Of a stretch of 9,545 bases of DNA, positions 6,999 through 9,545 are shown one piece after another (within the stretch, counting starts at the first letter, position 1; each line of letters opens with the position of its first letter). The notes under the pieces were generated by a model. The model searched no databases, had not been told where the DNA came from, and was given only the letters and a program-made list of their open reading frames with translations. Position numbers and translations under genes: made by a program. Origin of the DNA: JADHUC01 sp964617665 (GTDB lineage Bacteria; Planctomycetota; Planctomycetia; Pirellulales; Pirellulaceae); contig CAZUAH010000534.1 of NCBI GenBank assembly GCA_964617665.1, forward strand, positions 1-9,545, given 5' to 3'.

Positions 6999-7031
6999 GT
7001 TTGGCAAATCGCGTTGGGTGGTTTGCCAAAC
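6999..7031. repeat. Perfect 10-bp inverted repeat (hairpin) after the acyltransferase gene
   Basis: GTTTGGCAAA (6999-7008) pairs with TTTGCCAAAC (7022-7031) around a 13-base loop. It begins 18 bases past the acyltransferase stop on the - strand, where a terminator would be expected, but no T-run follows. It may be a factor-independent stop without a good U-tract, a protein-binding palindrome, or a mobile-element scar. Confidence 0.5.
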
Positions 7032-7048
7032 GTCGTTTCCTGAATTCA

Positions 7049-8188
7049 TTAGCGAGCTTGAGCTCCCCGATGTCTCCCGGTTGGGCCTTGGCGTGATGCA
7101 TAGCCAGAGATACGCGACCGGAGGCGCTGTTCCATACGCATCAGGATCACCGCCAGCGTTGTGGCGGTCACCAGCGACAGGCTGCCCGCCAGGATCGTCA
7201 TGTACCACTTGTCGATAGACCGAGCCATGTGCAGAAACGGGTCGCGGCAGAAACCGTTCACCAAGAACAGACACATCGAAATCCGGCCGTAAAACAGCAG
7301 TATATTACGACACCGGGAGGAAGCGGAGATGCACGGTCCCACGCGAATAAGACACCAGAGAAGGATGATCAAGGCGCTGATGTGGTTCAAATGCCACCAA
7401 GGTTCGTACAGGTTACCCAGGATAAAGACTGCAATGCTCGCCAGCAGCCAGGAGCCTCCCATTCGTACGGGCTTGGTTTGTCGTGCCAGGTGCATACCCA
7501 GAGCGATTTCCGGCAGATGGCCTAGTATAGTGGCGGACAGGTAGATGTCGAAGTTCTCCAGCAGAAAGGCATTTAGCGTCATGCTTGCCAAGACTCCACC
7601 GGCCGCGAGGCAGAATAGCCCCTTGCCGGCGTAGCGTTTCTGCAAATCGACCAGCAGCGGAAAAATGACGTAGAACTGAAAAATAAACGACAAGAACCAC
7701 CAAGGGCCAACCGGCCGAAATACCTCACCGGGAACGAAATTCGAGACGAGGCATACCTTCAGTAGAATGGACTTCCAGTGATCATACGGCGCCGAGATTG
7801 GCCCCAGCACACTGCATGCGACGAATGCCCACAGAGCGAGAGCCAGCAGAAACGGTGGATAAAGCTTCTTACAGCGAGACTTCACAAAGGGAAACCACTG
7901 AAGACGCTGGGAAGCGTATTTTCGTGTCAGGCCGAAAGCACTCAGGAAGATGAACATCTGGACACCGAAGTGCCCCAAGTACGACGAGAAGTTCCTGACA
8001 GATTCTTCCGGCGCCGAAACTAATGTGGCCACGAAGGCATCGAAGTTTGCTCGCTGAAAGCTAAACTCGTTCTCTTTGGGAGTTTCGTCCACTAAATGGA
8101 AGAACGCGTGCGTCACGATCAAAAGGATCGCGATTCCCTTGAATATGGTTGTTCGCTCGTGACTCAAGTCGGATATTTCGAAACGCAT
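7049..8188 (-). CDS. Acyltransferase family 3 (OafA/YrhL-type) integral membrane O-acyltransferase
   Basis: The 379-residue product is strongly hydrophobic with about ten membrane segments. It begins 'KGIAILLIVTHAFFHL' (about 17-32), matching helix 1 of the family with its conserved His (His27). The loop and helix 'FGVQMFIFLSAFGLTRKY' and 'GPWWFLSFIFQFYVIFPLL' are further family hallmarks. Length is normal for the core domain without an extra SGNH domain. Members transfer acetyl or other acyl groups across the membrane to sugars of exopolysaccharide, O-antigen or similar glycans; the substrate here cannot be told. The chosen ATG 8186-8188 gives the usual short N-terminus before helix 1, but no clear Shine-Dalgarno precedes it. 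The nearest upstream signal on its strand is a c-di-GMP-I riboswitch about 280 bases before the start, suggesting c-di-GMP control. Confidence 0.93.
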   Translation of the reverse strand: MRFEISDLSHERTTIFKGIAILLIVTHAFFHLVDETPKENEFSFQRANFDAFVATLVSAPEESVRNFSSYLGHFGVQMFIFLSAFGLTRKYASQRLQWFPFVKSRCKKLYPPFLLALALWAFVACSVLGPISAPYDHWKSILLKVCLVSNFVPGEVFRPVGPWWFLSFIFQFYVIFPLLVDLQKRYAGKGLFCLAAGGVLASMTLNAFLLENFDIYLSATILGHLPEIALGMHLARQTKPVRMGGSWLLASIAVFILGNLYEPWWHLNHISALIILLWCLIRVGPCISASSRCRNILLFYGRISMCLFLVNGFCRDPFLHMARSIDKWYMTILAGSLSLVTATTLAVILMRMEQRLRSRISGYASRQGPTGRHRGAQAR

Positions 8189-8468
8189 GATTAGTTGCCG
8201 CGTGCCCTTGCTGCGCGCGTATCCGAGTTCCTTGGATACGGCAGCCTTGAGCGGACAAGGAAGAGGCGATTAAGAACGTGGCTCCGTATGAAGCTTCGCG
8301 GTGTGAGTAGACGTCCGATCGGCCCCCAGAGGACGCCTCGGCTGGGAACGCCGGAGCGAGGAGGTTTGGCGAAGCCAGGGCGAGCGCAGAACATGACACC
8401 CCTCAGACACAATATGCGCCGCAGCAGGCGTGCAGTCTGCACGCCCATCGACTAGCGCATGAACATAA
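8189..8468 (-). other. Long leader between riboswitch and acyltransferase, with an arginine-rich open frame
   Basis: This stretch of about 280 bases is on the riboswitch transcript. An 85-codon open frame (8448 down to 8191) ends in TAA two bases before the acyltransferase ATG, but its product is Arg/Pro-rich with no domain, has no ribosome binding site, and its early codons form a strong hairpin. I judge it unlikely to be a gene, though coupling to the acyltransferase is possible. The middle part (about 8320-8400) is GC-rich with small palindromes such as TGGCGAAGCCA and looks like a dispersed repeat. A 7-bp inverted repeat, CGTATCC (8218-8224) with GGATACG (8234-8240), lies near the end. 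Confidence 0.45.
8427..8445 (-). promoter_or_regulatory. Strong hairpin downstream of the c-di-GMP aptamer (possible expression platform)
   Basis: GGCGTGCA (8427-8434) pairs perfectly with TGCACGCC (8438-8445) around a 3-base loop, 23 bases past the 3' edge of the aptamer on the - strand. Its position suits a regulatory stem. No T-run follows, so a plain intrinsic terminator is doubtful. Confidence 0.45.
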
Positions 8469-8549
8469 CGGTAATCCTTCGGTAACCTGGCGATCTCGGA
8501 GAGACCCATGGCTTTGCGTCCCGGCCTCGCGACCGGTTTGCCATTATCG
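8469..8549 (-). ncRNA. Cyclic di-GMP-I riboswitch aptamer (GEMM-I)
   Basis: On the - strand the conserved blocks of the class I c-di-GMP aptamer occur in order and at the right spacing. GGCAAACC (8535-8542) is followed by a 6-bp stem (8531-8536 with 8521-8526, one G-U pair) capped by a GCGA GNRA tetraloop (8527-8530), then GGGACGCAAAGCC (8510-8522), then a second stem-loop (8502-8506 with 8492-8496, loop 8497-8501), then GCC-A-GGTTACCG (8480-8491). The tetraloop normally docks into the second arm. The position equivalent to G20 of the Vibrio Vc2 RNA is G (8541) and that equivalent to C92 is C (8482), as in c-di-GMP binders rather than the A20 cGAMP variants. A weak outer stem P1 may form from 8543-8549 and 8469-8475 (6 of 7 pairs). 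It lies between a PilZ gene and an acyltransferase gene on the same strand. Confidence 0.93.
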
Positions 8550-8572
8550 GGAGAACCTGTCTGAGGTTCCCC
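8549..8572 (-). other. Hairpin between the PilZ gene and the riboswitch aptamer
   Basis: GAACCT (8553-8558) pairs with AGGTTC (8564-8569) around a 5-base loop, and GGG (8549-8551) with CCC (8570-8572) extends the stem across a single bulged base (8552). It abuts the 5' edge of the aptamer and follows the PilZ stop by about 50 bases. It could end the PilZ message or shield the 5' end of the riboswitch RNA. No T-run follows. Confidence 0.4.
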
Positions 8573-8620
8573 ATGTTTTGCAGTAAAGTGTATCGCTCTT
8601 TGCGGCGGCGATTAGCCTCT

Positions 8621-9545
8621 CTACCTCAGGCTCTTAACCGTCATACGCTCACCGCTGCGGGACCGTAGCTCTTCCAGGATCGCAGCTTGGACCTTACGCT
8701 TGAACGAAACGATGGACGCGTGGCCTCGACACAGGCCGTTGGGCAAAACCTCGGCCTCGCCTCCTATTGAAAGGACTGGCCATTCCGCCTGTTCTTCCGC
8801 TTCCTCGCCTGCCCTACAGATTGAGCCAGATTCACACGATCGATCGCGGTCGTGCAGCGAATTCCAGTATGTGATTACGACTTCGCTCACCCAGGACTCG
8901 CTTTGGCCATCATCTGCCGAGAAGTGTTCTCCTGCCACGGTGACGCTCATAACGTTTTCGGATTTGGAGAAGTAGCCGATCGAAGCCTGCAAGTTTTCGG
9001 GCAGTTCTTTGATCGCGTCTAACACAACCTCTTTCCAGTTCCCTTTTCCGAGCACTGGCGCTTCTTCGGCACGAGACAGGCCGCGTCCCTCTGCAAACCG
9101 TTCATCGGACAGCGTACTTTCAGTCGCTGGCATATCCTTTGCGAGTTCTGCGTTTCTGGAATCGTCTGATGCGGTTGACTCCTTCATCTTTCCGACACTG
9201 TCATGCTGACCGCCAGCCACGGGCTGCCGCGGAAGCAGATGCCCAGGCGGTTCTTGGAATGAAGCAACGAGCGGCCGTCCGGGTTCGTTCTCCGACGACA
9301 AGTCAGAAACTGGAGTGGCCAACTCCGTGAGTTTTCCCCCACTGAAATATCTGCCGTCCGCTTGCTGCTTACACCAAAGCAATTCGGCTGCAAATCGAAT
9401 GGAGACATTGTTCTTTGCTTCAAAGTCCAGAAGCACTGTGTCCTGCTCAAGAGGATGCTCGTGCATCAGACCGATGCCGCTTGCAGAGATATCACGCACA
9501 TAGGCAACAAACGAGTCTTCGGGTCGTTCCTTCGTGCCCGTGGGC
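8621..9545 (-). CDS. PilZ-domain c-di-GMP-binding protein with C-terminal extension (5' partial)
   Basis: The frame is open to the window edge; the GTG at 9497-9499 is an internal valine, because 'ERPEDSFVAYVRDISASGIG' reads through it as one PilZ motif. The D-x-S-x-x-G signature (D-I-S-A-S-G, 9476-9493) and the following 'PLEQDTVLLDFEAKN', 'FAAELLWCKQ' and 'GRYFSGGKL' strands are the second half of a PilZ barrel. The R-x-x-x-R motif that also contacts c-di-GMP should lie just outside the window, so binding cannot be confirmed. A Ser/Glu/Asp-rich linker (about 9320-9060) leads to an unrecognised C-terminal domain of about 140 residues ending at TAG 8621-8623, with two or three cysteines and a basic end. 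PilZ proteins relay c-di-GMP signals to motility, pili or polysaccharide export. It is followed on the same strand by a c-di-GMP riboswitch. Confidence 0.82.
   Translation of the reverse strand, partial: PTGTKERPEDSFVAYVRDISASGIGLMHEHPLEQDTVLLDFEAKNNVSIRFAAELLWCKQQADGRYFSGGKLTELATPVSDLSSENEPGRPLVASFQEPPGHLLPRQPVAGGQHDSVGKMKESTASDDSRNAELAKDMPATESTLSDERFAEGRGLSRAEEAPVLGKGNWKEVVLDAIKELPENLQASIGYFSKSENVMSVTVAGEHFSADDGQSESWVSEVVITYWNSLHDRDRSCESGSICRAGEEAEEQAEWPVLSIGGEAEVLPNGLCRGHASIVSFKRKVQAAILEELRSRSGERMTVKSLR

Noticed and set aside
6714..7274. Upstream part of the 281-codon frame that contains the YkgJ-type fragment
   Set aside because: It reads antisense through the IS3-type remnant and the unknown gene tail and overlaps the acyltransferase 3' end; no cysteine cluster or family resemblance appears before about 6713.
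8270..8509. 79-codon open frame on the - strand starting inside the riboswitch
   Set aside because: Its ATG is part of the conserved aptamer region and it has no ribosome binding site or domain.
9497..9499. GTG as the start of the PilZ gene
   Set aside because: It would cut the PilZ barrel in the middle; the residues before it continue the domain to the window edge.
1..9545. tRNA, rRNA or CRISPR arrays
   Set aside because: No tRNA-like cloverleaf, rRNA core sequence or regularly spaced direct repeats were seen on either strand by reading.

Overview
The window reads as accessory chromosome from a moderately GC-rich, Gram-negative-type bacterium. The gene mix suggests a planctomycete: a stand-alone lipoprotein secretin, a BlaI/M56 regulator pair with no beta-lactamase, a YkgJ-type cysteine-cluster remnant, a PilZ protein and some starts with weak Shine-Dalgarno sequences. 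That placement is inference; no rRNA or other marker gene is present.

Left third (1-3621, + strand): the 3' end of a beta-rich, probably exported protein is followed by a lipoprotein secretin and, overlapping it by 16 bases, an exported protein built of immunoglobulin-like beta domains. The overlap and short gaps suggest one transcription unit for an envelope export or surface-display device. Middle (3709-6310, - strand, convergent): a BlaI-type repressor and an M56 (BlaR1-type) membrane metallopeptidase separated by one base. In front of the repressor is a recognisable promoter, with one near-perfect and one perfect copy of the same inverted repeat placed on and beside it. The M56 protein has no penicillin-binding sensor; its C-terminal half appears to be a duplicated pair of beta-type repeats.

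6311-7048 is a scrap region: the C-terminal half of a YkgJ-type protein (- strand), the first codons of an IS3-type transposase (+ strand), and the 3' end of an unidentified + strand gene, with strong hairpins on both sides.

Right third (7049-9545, - strand): a PilZ-domain protein running off the window edge, then a convincing class I cyclic di-GMP riboswitch (GEMM-I) at 8469-8549, then a leader of about 280 bases, then a membrane acyltransferase of the type that O-acylates surface polysaccharides. A c-di-GMP-binding protein and a c-di-GMP-sensing RNA therefore sit next to each other upstream of a probable polysaccharide-modifying enzyme. This is the most interesting arrangement in the window; the second is the BlaR-like receptor with an unfamiliar duplicated sensor and a readable operator pair.
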